Shown: positions 56,227-64,000 of the stretch, piece after piece
Layout of the letters: each line of letters begins with the position of its first letter
Numbering within the stretch: the first letter of the stretch is position 1
Source of the DNA: Methylobacterium brachiatum
Lineage (GTDB): Bacteria; Pseudomonadota; Alphaproteobacteria; Rhizobiales; Beijerinckiaceae
Reading direction: 5' to 3'
Assembly: GCF_020523825.1 (NCBI RefSeq)
Contig: NZ_JAJALK010000004.1
Location: 1-64,000 of the forward strand
Length of the DNA stretch: 64,000 nt
Translations under genes and position numbers: made by a program
The notes under the pieces: model-generated
Told to the model about the DNA's origin: nothing
Database searches by the model: none
What the model saw: the letters and a program-made list of their open reading frames with translations, nothing else

Positions 56227-57291
56227 TCAGGCGACCTGAGAAAGCGAGTCGGCCGCGTCGTCCACGACGCGGTTGCGGCCGGCGCGCTTGGCCGCGAACA
56301 TGCACAGATCGGCCCGCTCGAGCAGCGAGGCCGGCGTGTCCTCGGCATGCAGCACCGCGATGCCGAGCGAGATCGTGACCTTGCCGAGCGATTCGCCGGT
56401 GGAGCGCTTCACCAGCTCCCGGCCCATGACGCTGGCCCGGACCTGCTCGGCCACCTGGCGGGCCAGGGTCCGGTCGGCGCCCGGCAGCACGATGCCGAAC
56501 TCCTCGCCTCCGAACCGGGCGAGCAGCGCCTGCTTGCCGGCATTCTCGCGCATGACGATCGCCACGAGGCGCAGCACCTGATCGCCGGTGAGATGGCCGT
56601 AGAGGTCGTTGAACCGCTTGAAGAAGTCGATGTCGAGGACGATCAGGCTCATCGGGGTGGCCCCCAGCCGCGCGGCCTCGAGGGACGCCTTCAGGGTCTC
56701 CTCGAAATGCTTGCGGTTCGACAGGCCAGTCAGCGCGTCGGTGAGGCTCTCCAGCCGGCTGGCCTCGAGCTTCTCGCGCAGGGTCTCGATCTCGCTGCGG
56801 GTCTCGCGCATCCGCGCTTCCAGCACCCGGTTGTTCACCGCGACCTCGCGGGTGGTGGAGACCAGGGTCGAGACGATCTCGCCGAGCCGGGCCCGGGTCG
56901 GCATGCCCTGGGCCAGATCCTGGGCGAGCCCACGCAGGGCCTCGCCGTATTGCGCTGTCGAGCCGAGCGACAGGTCGAGGATCTCGGTCACCGCCGCGAT
57001 CTCATCGAGCATGCCGCGGCTGACATCGCCGGTGGTGCTCGTGAGCTGGCGGCCGTCGAGATAGGTCTCGTGCAGGTCGTCGATATCGGATTCGGTCAGG
57101 CTGCCGTTCTGCGTAGTCAGGCGCTTGATCGAATCGCCGAGCAGCGGCAGCTCGCCCGAGACGTAGGCGTACCAGACCGCGTAGGCCCGCGGCGTGGCCG
57201 AGGGACCGTAATCGCGGATCAGATCGTGCGCGCGCTTCGCCAGCGCGAAGCTGCGATCACGATCCGAATAGGACTCCTGGCTCATCCGCAT
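56227..57291 (-). CDS. GGDEF diguanylate cyclase
   Basis: A 354-aa protein. An N-terminal helical region (about 1-190) with coiled-coil segments precedes a GGDEF domain (about 195-345), where the signature is RFGGEEFGIVLPG. The residues expected at the inhibitory I-site five positions upstream are not RxxD, so product inhibition through that site is unlikely. It should make cyclic di-GMP. No membrane helix is seen. The start at 57291 or 57285 (two codons in) cannot be decided. The N-terminal region is of a kind common in this genus, role unknown. Confidence 0.92.
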   Translation of the reverse strand: MRMSQESYSDRDRSFALAKRAHDLIRDYGPSATPRAYAVWYAYVSGELPLLGDSIKRLTTQNGSLTESDIDDLHETYLDGRQLTSTTGDVSRGMLDEIAAVTEILDLSLGSTAQYGEALRGLAQDLAQGMPTRARLGEIVSTLVSTTREVAVNNRVLEARMRETRSEIETLREKLEASRLESLTDALTGLSNRKHFEETLKASLEAARLGATPMSLIVLDIDFFKRFNDLYGHLTGDQVLRLVAIVMRENAGKQALLARFGGEEFGIVLPGADRTLARQVAEQVRASVMGRELVKRSTGESLGKVTISLGIAVLHAEDTPASLLERADLCMFAAKRAGRNRVVDDAADSLSQVA

Positions 57292-57389
57292 CCCGCCGTA
57301 CGAGGCCGCCGGTGAAGTGCGACATCACGGCCCGAATCCCAATCTAGGGCGGGTTGGTAGCAGGAACGTTAAGCTAGGATGTCCGGACG

Positions 57390-58937
57390 TTACTTATCTT
57401 TCTTTGCCAAGACTGGTCGAAGCAAGAAGGCCGGAACATGTGACCCGAGACCGATCGGCGTATCGCCGTCGGGATCGTTACGGCGTCCACGCTCCTCGCG
57501 CGACCGCTCCTCGCGCACCGGCTCGGGACGCGGGGCCGGACGCCCCTCGCCGCGCCGGCTGGACGAATCTCCGCGCGAGCGCTGACGACCGCCGGCCTCG
57601 CCGCGCCCGTTGGACTTGGCCTCCGCCCGCGCGGGTTCGGCCCGAACCTCGGGCTTCTCCTCAACCGCCTTGGCCTCGGAGGAGCGGCCCTCGGAGCCGC
57701 GCTTCTCGGACGATCGGCCCTCGGACTTGCCCGAACGCCGCCCGCCGCGACCCTCGCCCGACCGGCCGCGATGGCGCGTGCCGGTATCGGCCGACGGATC
57801 AGCCACGGTGGACAGGTCGCCGTCGAACCACGGGATCGGCTGCCCGATCAGCGCCTCGATGGCGCCGAGGGAGCGGTCGTCCCCGGGGGCGACCAGGGTG
57901 TAGGCGGTGCCGCTGCGGCCCGCGCGGCCGGTGCGGCCGATCCGGTGGACGTAATCCTCCGGGTGGTGCGGGATGTCGAAGTTGAAGACGTGGCTGACCG
58001 CCGGGATGTCGAGGCCGCGGGCCGCCACGTCGCTGGCGACCAAGAGCGCAGTCTCGCCGTTGCGGAAGGCGTCGAGCGCCGTGGTGCGGGCGCGCTGGTC
58101 CATGTCGCCGTGCAAAGCCGCGGCGTCGAAGCCGTGGCTCACCAGCGACTTCTGCAGCAGCGCGACGTCGCGCTTGCGGTTGCAGAAGATGATGCCGTTG
58201 TTGAGCTCGGCCTCGCCCCGGATCAGGCTGCGCAGGCGCTCACGCTTGGCATGGCCGTCGGAGCCCACCGCCACCAGCCGTTGCGTGATGGTCGAGGCCG
58301 TGGAGGCCGGCCGCGCCACCTCGATCCGCTGCGGGTTGTGCAGGAACATGTCGGCCAGCCGCTCGATCTCCGGCGGCATGGTCGCCGAGAAGAACAGCGT
58401 CTGCCGGGTGAACGGCACCATCTTCACGATGCGCTCGATATCGGGGATGAACCCCATGTCGAGCATCCGGTCGGCCTCGTCGATCACCAGCAGCTCGACC
58501 CCGGTGAGCAGCAGCTTGCCACGCTCGAAATGGTCGAGGAGCCGGCCCGGCGTGGCGATCAGCACGTCGGTGCCGCGGGTGAGCTTGGCATCCTGGTCGG
58601 CGAAGGAGACGCCGCCGATGATCAAGGCGACGTTGAGCTTGTGGTTGGTGCCGTAGCGGTCGAAATTCTCGACCACCTGGGCCGCCAGCTCGCGGGTCGG
58701 CTCCAGGATCAGCGTGCGGGGCATCCGGGCCCGGGCGCGGCCATTCTCCAGCAGCGTCAGCATCGGCAGCGTGAACGCTGCGGTCTTGCCGGTGCCGGTC
58801 TGGGCGATGCCGAGGACGTCCCGGCGCGCCAGCACATGGGGAATAGCCTGAGCCTGGATCGGCGTCGGCTCGGTGTAACCCGCCGCTTCGACGGCGTTGA
58901 GGACTTTCTCGCTCAGTCCCAGGTCGGAAAAAGGCAT
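57390..58937 (-). CDS. DEAD-box RNA helicase, RhlE-like
   Basis: A 515-aa ATP-dependent RNA helicase. All motifs are present: the Q motif GYTEPTPIQ, AQTGTGKT, PTRELA, TPGR, DEAD, SAT and HRIGRTGRAGRSG. The C-terminal 120 residues are rich in Arg, Glu, Gly and Ser and would bind RNA or ribosomes. It fits the RhlE group used in cold adaptation and ribosome assembly, but the exact member cannot be named. The stop is TAA at 57390-57392. Confidence 0.93.
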   Translation of the reverse strand: MPFSDLGLSEKVLNAVEAAGYTEPTPIQAQAIPHVLARRDVLGIAQTGTGKTAAFTLPMLTLLENGRARARMPRTLILEPTRELAAQVVENFDRYGTNHKLNVALIIGGVSFADQDAKLTRGTDVLIATPGRLLDHFERGKLLLTGVELLVIDEADRMLDMGFIPDIERIVKMVPFTRQTLFFSATMPPEIERLADMFLHNPQRIEVARPASTASTITQRLVAVGSDGHAKRERLRSLIRGEAELNNGIIFCNRKRDVALLQKSLVSHGFDAAALHGDMDQRARTTALDAFRNGETALLVASDVAARGLDIPAVSHVFNFDIPHHPEDYVHRIGRTGRAGRSGTAYTLVAPGDDRSLGAIEALIGQPIPWFDGDLSTVADPSADTGTRHRGRSGEGRGGRRSGKSEGRSSEKRGSEGRSSEAKAVEEKPEVRAEPARAEAKSNGRGEAGGRQRSRGDSSSRRGEGRPAPRPEPVREERSREERGRRNDPDGDTPIGLGSHVPAFLLRPVLAKKDK

Positions 58938-59122
58938 CTGCGTTCAGGAACCGTTGCGCGCCCGGCCGGCGCGGTGGACACCGTCGCGGCAACGGCTCGG
59001 AAAGGCTCTGATAGGGCGCACGAACGCTCCCGTGGCCGCGGGGCGCATGGGCCAGTCAGTTAGGGCCTTGGCGCTGCTTGTCAATCTCGCAATGCGCGCA
59101 TCCGGGTCCCACGCACAGCCGA

Positions 59123-59476
59123 TCAGGGGTGCGGGCGGTCCAGGGCGGGCAACAGGCAGGGGTCGAGGCGTGTCGCGCGAGCGGCACCGGCGGCGGTGAT
59201 CGAGCCGGTCGTCTCGGGATCGGCTGGAACGGCGCGCCCGCCGAGGGCGAGCTGAGTGGGCGCCGGGATGGTCTGACCGAGCCGGGCGAGCTGATGGGTC
59301 GCCACGAGGGCGAGCAGCCCGACCAGACCCGAGATGCGCAGCGCCCAGGCCAGGGACCCCGCGGGCCGGGCCGCGCCGCCCGCCCTGGGCTCCGGCGTCG
59401 CGCCCGGTGCCGCGTCGAACGCGGCCGGCCGGCGGGTCCCGAACGGTTTCGTCGGCCGTTCGACGGGCGGCAGCAT
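59123..59476 (-). CDS. hypothetical single-helix membrane protein
   Basis: A 117-aa protein with an Arg/Pro-rich cytoplasmic-looking start, one hydrophobic segment (AWALRISGLVGLLALVATHQL) and a Pro/Ala-rich outer part. The ATG at 59476 is preferred because AGAGGA lies six bases before it; another in-frame ATG lies two codons upstream. No family is recognised. It is 185 bp from the helicase, on the same strand. Confidence 0.55.
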   Translation of the reverse strand: MLPPVERPTKPFGTRRPAAFDAAPGATPEPRAGGAARPAGSLAWALRISGLVGLLALVATHQLARLGQTIPAPTQLALGGRAVPADPETTGSITAAGAARATRLDPCLLPALDRPHP

Positions 59477-59892
59477 GGGCATTCCTCTCCGCCGCCTGAG
59501 AAGCCGGCGACGGCTGAAGCGGATACTAAAGCCGGCAGGGTTAACCGCCTGTTGACACAAGACCGCGCTTTGGAGCGCCGGGCGGACCGCAATAAAACAG
59601 CGTCGCCGAACGCGGTTTGTGCCACCCGGATCAATGACGGCCCACAGACTGCCTAGATACCATCGCCACCCGATCCGACCGACCGACTAATGTTCAGGGT
59701 TTGCCGGGGCGTCGATGCAGCTTCTGATACACAGTTTCACGCCAGGACGGGGAATCTGTGCGCGTAACCTTCACCTTTCGTTGACGAGACCACGCTAGTC
59801 TGGCCAAGCTTGTTGCAGGAAAGCGACAGACCCGCTGACCGAGAGCGCCTAGAAGGCAGCCGGCTCAAGCCAACCCCAGGACCAATGGCACC
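59477..59892. other. 416-bp divergent region upstream of the beta-barrel gene
   Basis: No gene is evident. It should carry the promoters for the minus-strand hypothetical gene and for the outer-membrane protein gene. TTGACA at 59552-59557 and TTGACG at 59781-59786 could be -35 boxes on the plus strand, but neither has a good -10 at the normal spacing. Confidence 0.4.
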
Positions 59893-60759
59893 ATGAAAAA
59901 AGTTCTTCTTGCATCGACCGTTCTCGCCGGCATGACCGTCGCCGCTTCCGCGGCCGACCTGCCGCGTCGCGCTGCGCCGCCGCCGGTGTTCACGCCGGTG
60001 CCGGTGTTCACCTGGACCGGCTTCTACGTGGGTGTGAACGCGGGCTACGGCTTCGACGCCAGCAGCAGCCGTCGCACCAACTACGTCCTGCGGAACGGCT
60101 CGGTCGTCGGATCCGAGAACACCGCGGCCGTCATCAGCGTGAACAATCGCTCGAACAACGACGGCTTCACCGGCGGCGCGCAGATTGGTTACAATTATCA
60201 GTTCACGCCGGGCTCGGGTGTGGTAGTCGGCCTCGAGGCTGATGCCCAGTACGTCGACTTCGCCCGTCGCGCCAAAATTACCCAGAACTACATCGGCCTC
60301 GGGTTCGGTGGCACCGCCTTCTCGGCGCCCCGTGCGTTCGTCGCCACCAGCGGCAACGGCCTCGACTACTTCGGCACCGTCCGCGGCCGCCTCGGCTACG
60401 CCTTCGACCGGACCCTCGTGTACGCCACCGGCGGTTACGCCTACGGTTCCGGCCAGGACGACCAGAACTTCGCTGGCAACCGCTTCCGCGACAGCTTCCG
60501 CTCCGGCTACGCCGTCGGTGGCGGCCTCGAGTACGCCCTGCCCACCGACTCGTTCCTGAACTTCTTCAAGTCCTCGGCCGTCACGCTGAAGGTCGAAGGC
60601 CTGTACGTGAACCTCGACCGCCAGAAGAACGCTGCCAGCGGCGTGTTCTATGGCAACCTGCTGCCCCCGAACGGCGTCGCCTACCTCAACGGCGCAGCTG
60701 CCAAGACCGAGTTCGCCGTCGTCCGCGCCGGCGTGAACTACAAGTTCGGCTCGTACTAA
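59893..60759 (+). CDS. outer-membrane beta-barrel protein, Omp25/31-type
   Basis: A 288-aa outer-membrane protein. The signal peptide (about 20 residues, AASA-AD) is followed by a Pro-rich start (AAPPPVFTPVPVFTW) and the YVGVNAGYGFD motif that opens Omp25/Omp31-type barrels. The rest alternates in aromatic strands and ends in GVNYKFGSY, with an aromatic last residue as required for barrel insertion. Expression is probably strong: codon use is C-rich and a double terminator follows. The specific ligand or pore function is not known. Confidence 0.9.
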   Translation: MKKVLLASTVLAGMTVAASAADLPRRAAPPPVFTPVPVFTWTGFYVGVNAGYGFDASSSRRTNYVLRNGSVVGSENTAAVISVNNRSNNDGFTGGAQIGYNYQFTPGSGVVVGLEADAQYVDFARRAKITQNYIGLGFGGTAFSAPRAFVATSGNGLDYFGTVRGRLGYAFDRTLVYATGGYAYGSGQDDQNFAGNRFRDSFRSGYAVGGGLEYALPTDSFLNFFKSSAVTLKVEGLYVNLDRQKNAASGVFYGNLLPPNGVAYLNGAAAKTEFAVVRAGVNYKFGSY

Positions 60760-60770
60760 GATCGACGATC

Positions 60771-60834
60771 GGCGCCGGCCTAACCGGCGCCGTCTCAACG
60801 GGGGCCCGGCCGCAAGGTCGGGCCCTTCGTTGTT
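60771..60834 (+). terminator. two consecutive hairpins, terminator of the beta-barrel gene
   Basis: GGCGCCGG/CCGGCGCC (60771-60791) is followed by GGGCCCGGCC/GGTCGGGCCC (60802-60825, one G-U pair) and a T-rich stretch TTCGTTGTTT. The second is a likely Rho-independent terminator. Confidence 0.8.
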
Positions 60835-60934
60835 TCCGGAAGCGCGCTGCGACAGGGACGACGGGAACAGCCGCCGCCGCGACCGCTTTTCACCGACGGC
60901 GCGCGGATGGCTCGGCTGCGCCGGAGCGATCCCG

Positions 60935-61426
60935 ATGCGCAAATCCCTTCTCCTGCTACCGCTGGCTCTCCTCAGCCTCGCCGGGCTCCCGGCTCGAGCC
61001 CAGGATGCCAGCGTGATCGGCAACAAGACGGTGCTGCCGGGCACCGGGCCGGGAACATCGACTGGCGGCGCTGGCGGCGGCCCATTGACGATTGCGGCCA
61101 GCGCGGAGGCGGCGGTCAAGCGGCAGGGCGTCAAGCCGGCCACCGTCCTGGCCTCTCACCTGATCGGCGTCACGGTGCGCAACGCGGCCGGCGACAAGGT
61201 CGGGACGGTCGACGACCTGCTGATCGCCGATGGCGGGGCCCTCAAGGCGGTGGTGCTGGATGTCGGCGGCCCCCTGGGGCTCGGCAGCAAGCGCATCGCC
61301 GTGGAGCCCGGCGCCCTGGTGCTGCGCCCGGGCGGGGAGCGATTCTCGGCCGTGCTCCACATGAGCACCGACACGGTCGCGGCCGCCCAACCCTTCGACC
61401 CGGTCAAGGCGACGGCGGCGGAGTAG
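60935..61426 (+). CDS. exported PRC-barrel domain protein
   Basis: A 163-aa protein with a signal peptide (about 22 residues, ARA-QD) and a PRC-barrel domain at about 70-130 (LIGVTVRNAAGDKVGTVDDLLI, then VLDVGGPLGLGSKRIAVEP). Exported PRC-barrel proteins are frequent in this group; they are probably envelope-associated, but the function is unclear. The ATG at 60935 follows GGAG. The open frame continues upstream to 60830 without homology. Confidence 0.82.
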   Translation: MRKSLLLLPLALLSLAGLPARAQDASVIGNKTVLPGTGPGTSTGGAGGGPLTIAASAEAAVKRQGVKPATVLASHLIGVTVRNAAGDKVGTVDDLLIADGGALKAVVLDVGGPLGLGSKRIAVEPGALVLRPGGERFSAVLHMSTDTVAAAQPFDPVKATAAE

Positions 61427-61500
61427 CTTGACCGGCACCGGACTGGATGCGGTTGCGATTCAGGCGCGCCGCTTCAAAGTCAATCCGCGATTCCCTCGCC

Positions 61501-61617
61501 GTCATGGCGAGCGGAGCGAAGCAACCCAGCGCGGCGCTACGTTTTTCCAGGTCACGCGACCCTGGGTTGCTTCACTGTGCGCGCAGTGACGGGGCGCCGT
61601 CCCGTGGGCGCCCCGTC
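61501..61617. repeat. palindromic repeat element and hairpin next to parE
   Basis: GAAGCAACCCAG (61518-61529) is repeated exactly inverted at 61562-61573, and the outer ends GTCA and TGAC (61501-61504, 61587-61590) also pair. A second perfect hairpin, GACGGGGCGCC/GGCGCCCCGTC (61588-61598, 61607-61617), follows and lies 3 bp from the parE stop. The first looks like a dispersed repeat element; the second may help to end parE transcription. Confidence 0.75.
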
Positions 61618-61620
61618 GCT

Positions 61621-63762
61621 TCAGATATCCAGATCGACGCCGTCGGCGAAGGCCGCGCGCTCGCTGATGAAGGCGAAGCGGGCCTCGGGCTTGTTGCCCA
61701 TCAGGCGCTCCACCGTGTCGCCGGTGGATTCCCGTGCCTCGTCGAGCACCGCGACCCGCAGGAGCGTGCGCTTCTTCGGGTCCATGGTGGTCTCCTTGAG
61801 CTGGGCCGGCATCATCTCGCCCAGGCCCTTGAAGCGCCCGATCTCGACCTTGCCGCCCTTGAACACCGTCTTGGTGATCCGCTCCCGGTCGGCATCGTCC
61901 CGGGCATAGGCGACCTTGGAGCCCTGCTGCAGCCGGTAGAGCGGCGGGATCGCCAGGTAGAGGTGCCCGCGGTCGATCAGCTTCGGCATCTGTCGGTAGA
62001 AGAACGTGATCAGCAGCGACGCGATGTGGGCGCCGTCCACATCGGCGTCCGTCATGATGATCACCTTGTCGTAGCGCAGATCCGTCTCGCGGAAGGCCGC
62101 GCCGGTGCCGCAGCCGAGCGCCAGGGTCAGGTCCGAGATCAGCTGGTTGGCGCCGAGCTTGTCCCGGGAGGCCGAGGCGACGTTGAGGATCTTGCCGCGC
62201 AGGGGCAGGATCGCCTGGGTGGTCCGGTCCCGGGCCTGCTTGGCCGAGCCGCCGGCCGAATCGCCCTCGACGATGAAGATCTCGGAGCCCGCCGTGCCGG
62301 CGGCCGAGCAATCCGCCAGCTTGCCGGGCAGGCGCAGCTTGCGGGTCGCGCTCTTGCGGGCGACCTCCTTCTCCTGGCGCCGGCGCAGCCGCTCCTCGGC
62401 CCGGTCGATCACCCAGTCGAGCAGCTTGTTGGCCTGGGCCGGGGAGGCGGCCAGCCAATGGTCGAAGGCGTCGCGCACCGCCGTCTCGACGATGCGCTGC
62501 GCCTCGACGGTGGCGAGCTTGTCCTTGGTCTGGCCCTGGAATTCCGGCTCGCGGATGAACACCGAGAGCATGGACGCGCAGGTCGCCATGACGTCGTCGG
62601 TGGTCACCGCCGTCATGCGCTTGGCCTGGTTCACCCGCTCGGCATGCTCGCGCAGGCCCCGCAGCAGCGCGACCCTTAAGCCCGCCTCGTGGGTGCCGCC
62701 CTCCGGGGTGGGAATCGTGTTGCAGTAGGAATGCGAGAAGCCGTCCTCGGCGACCATCCAGGCCACCGCCCATTCGAGCGAGCCGTGCGAGCCGGGCTTT
62801 GTCACCTTGCCGGTGAACATCGCCTCGGTGACCAGCTCCTTGCCCTCGATGTCCCGGGCAAGATAGTCGCGCAGCCCGGCCGGGAACCGGTGCACCGCCT
62901 CGGCCGGCACGTCCTCCAGGCCCTCGAGCAGGGCAGGGGCGCAGCGCCAGCGGATCTCGACGCCGCCGAACAGGTAGGCCTTCGAGCGCGCCATCTTGAA
63001 CAGGCGGCGCGGGTCGAACTTCAGCGAGCCGAAGATCTCGGCATCGGGGTGGAAGCGCACCCGGGTGCCGCGCCGGTTCTGCACCCGACCGACCAGCTCC
63101 AGCGCCCCCTGCGCGTGGCCGCGGGAGAAGGTCTGGCGGTAGAGGGTCTGGTTGCGGGCGACCTCGACCTCGAGGAGGTCGGACAGGGCGTTAACCACCG
63201 AGATGCCGACGCCGTGCAGGCCGCCGGAGGTCTCGTAGACCTTCGAGTCGAACTTACCGCCCGCGTGCAGCGTCGTCATGATGACTTCGAGCGCCGACTT
63301 GCCCGGGAACTTCGGATGCGGGTCCACCGGGATGCCGCGGCCGTTGTCGGTGATCACCAGCGAGCCGGTTTCCTCGAGCTCGACCTCGATGAAGCTGGCA
63401 TGGCCGGCCACCGCCTCATCCATGGAATTGTCGATCACCTCGGCGAAGAGGTGGTGCAGCGCCCGCTCGTCGGTGCCGCCGATATACATGCCGGGCCGAC
63501 GCCGGACCGGCTCCAACCCCTCCAGCACCTCGATGTCGGAGGCAGTGTAGCCGGCCTCGGGCTCAGCCGCCGCGATGGTCGGCACCGAGGCGGATTCCGC
63601 GAGCCGCCGCCGCGGCTCCGCCGGACGCGGGACCGAGGGCTTGCCACCGGGCCCGAACAGGTCGCGCGCCGGATCGCTCACGCGCGGCCTCCGCGAACGC
63701 GGCGCATCGGCCGGCTCGGTGTTGGGCAGACGGGCGTCGGATCGTGCAGCATGCGCCTTCAT
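61621..63762 (-). CDS. parE: DNA topoisomerase IV subunit B
   Basis: A 713-aa ParE. After an N-terminal extension of about 75 residues rich in Arg and Pro, the GHKL ATPase domain has EVIDNSMDEAVAGHA, TDNGRGIPVD and GGLHGVGISVVNAL. The TOPRIM domain carries EGDSAGGSAKQARDR and DADVDGAHI. With ParC it decatenates chromosomes. The start is the ATG at 63762 (MKAHAARSD) with GCGGGG upstream; the frame is open upstream to 63903 without homology. ParE rather than GyrB is inferred from its length and from the alphaproteobacterial extension. Confidence 0.95.
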   Translation of the reverse strand: MKAHAARSDARLPNTEPADAPRSRRPRVSDPARDLFGPGGKPSVPRPAEPRRRLAESASVPTIAAAEPEAGYTASDIEVLEGLEPVRRRPGMYIGGTDERALHHLFAEVIDNSMDEAVAGHASFIEVELEETGSLVITDNGRGIPVDPHPKFPGKSALEVIMTTLHAGGKFDSKVYETSGGLHGVGISVVNALSDLLEVEVARNQTLYRQTFSRGHAQGALELVGRVQNRRGTRVRFHPDAEIFGSLKFDPRRLFKMARSKAYLFGGVEIRWRCAPALLEGLEDVPAEAVHRFPAGLRDYLARDIEGKELVTEAMFTGKVTKPGSHGSLEWAVAWMVAEDGFSHSYCNTIPTPEGGTHEAGLRVALLRGLREHAERVNQAKRMTAVTTDDVMATCASMLSVFIREPEFQGQTKDKLATVEAQRIVETAVRDAFDHWLAASPAQANKLLDWVIDRAEERLRRRQEKEVARKSATRKLRLPGKLADCSAAGTAGSEIFIVEGDSAGGSAKQARDRTTQAILPLRGKILNVASASRDKLGANQLISDLTLALGCGTGAAFRETDLRYDKVIIMTDADVDGAHIASLLITFFYRQMPKLIDRGHLYLAIPPLYRLQQGSKVAYARDDADRERITKTVFKGGKVEIGRFKGLGEMMPAQLKETTMDPKKRTLLRVAVLDEARESTGDTVERLMGNKPEARFAFISERAAFADGVDLDI

Positions 63763-63941
63763 CCCCGCATCATAGCGGAACAAAACAGAAACATCCAGAG
63801 CGTTCGGTGCGTCGCCGAACGGCCTTACCATCGCATGCTGCGCCGCCGCGAGCGAGGGGCGCGGCCGGCCCGGCGCGACGGAGCCGTCATCGCGACGTTG
63901 CACAATCGTGGGTTAAGGCTTCCTCAGCTGCCGCCCGGATC

Positions 63942-63966
63942 GGAACCGCGCGGCTCCGGCCGCGTT
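63942..63966 (+). promoter_or_regulatory. possible EcfG general-stress promoter at the window edge
   Basis: GGAAC at 63942-63946 and CGTT at 63963-63966 with 16 bases between match the EcfG consensus. It points to the right, toward a gene that would start near or beyond the end of the window. A GTG at 63988 with GGGAAAGAG upstream could be its start, but only four codons are visible, so no gene is called. Confidence 0.45.
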
Positions 63967-64000
63967 TGTCTGGGAAAGAGCTTGACCGTGGTCAGGGAGC

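Noticed and set aside
63983..64000. start of a new gene at TTG 63983 or GTG 63988
   Set aside because: Only four to six codons are visible, too few to support a gene call.

Overview
The window is high-GC DNA from an alphaproteobacterium, almost certainly Methylobacterium/Methylorubrum. The main evidence is a large hopanoid gene set (hpnH, hpnN, hpnLMIJK), proteins typical of tetrahydromethanopterin/methylofuran-dependent C1 metabolism, an alphaproteobacterial pdh operon, and motifs matching the EcfG general-stress promoter. No rRNA, tRNA, CRISPR array, insertion sequence or prophage was seen.

Layout. Positions 1-139 hold the 3' end of a polysaccharide-export gene, closed by a perfect 21-bp stem terminator. 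On the minus strand follow an alpha-oxoamine synthase (275-1642) translationally coupled to a large reducing polyketide synthase (1639-9081), and upstream of them a UDP-glucose dehydrogenase (9451-10806). From 11 to 13.6 kb the plus strand carries argB, a HAD pyrimidine nucleotidase and rplS. Two methyl-accepting chemotaxis proteins flank a lytic transglycosylase (13.7-19.3 kb). leuD and a HisA-like protein sit head-to-head with an H4MPT/methylofuran-linked gene, a 66-aa protein and a membrane protein (19.4-22.8 kb). An esterase-phytase autotransporter follows (22.9-25.4 kb).

The hopanoid region spans 25.5-38.5 kb. hpnH and hpnN are divergent. A MarR-GNAT gene and a decayed toxin-antitoxin pair come next, then the minus-strand operon hpnL-M-I-J-K. 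Divergent from hpnL lies a glycine-amidinotransferase-type gene (37337-38512). HpnI, HpnK and HpnJ together build an aminated sugar on bacteriohopanetetrol and convert it to a cyclitol ether. An amidinotransferase beside them is a natural candidate for the guanidinylated cyclitol-ether hopanoids reported from Methylobacterium.

From 38.7 to 46.7 kb there are housekeeping and envelope genes: hydrolase, kdsA, a methyltransferase, a stress-promoter-driven Gly/Tyr-rich secreted protein, queF, eno, a class III cyclase and an FtsB/DivIC protein. The pyruvate dehydrogenase operon runs 46.9-53.4 kb (pdhA, pdhB, a DUF5076 protein, an Uma2-type protein, pdhC, lpd). The last 10 kb carry small membrane and zinc-ribbon proteins, a PLP ammonia-lyase, an IscA/SufA-type protein, a diguanylate cyclase, a DEAD-box helicase, an outer-membrane beta-barrel, a PRC-barrel protein and parE. 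Several intergenic regions hold long palindromic elements that look like dispersed genomic repeats.
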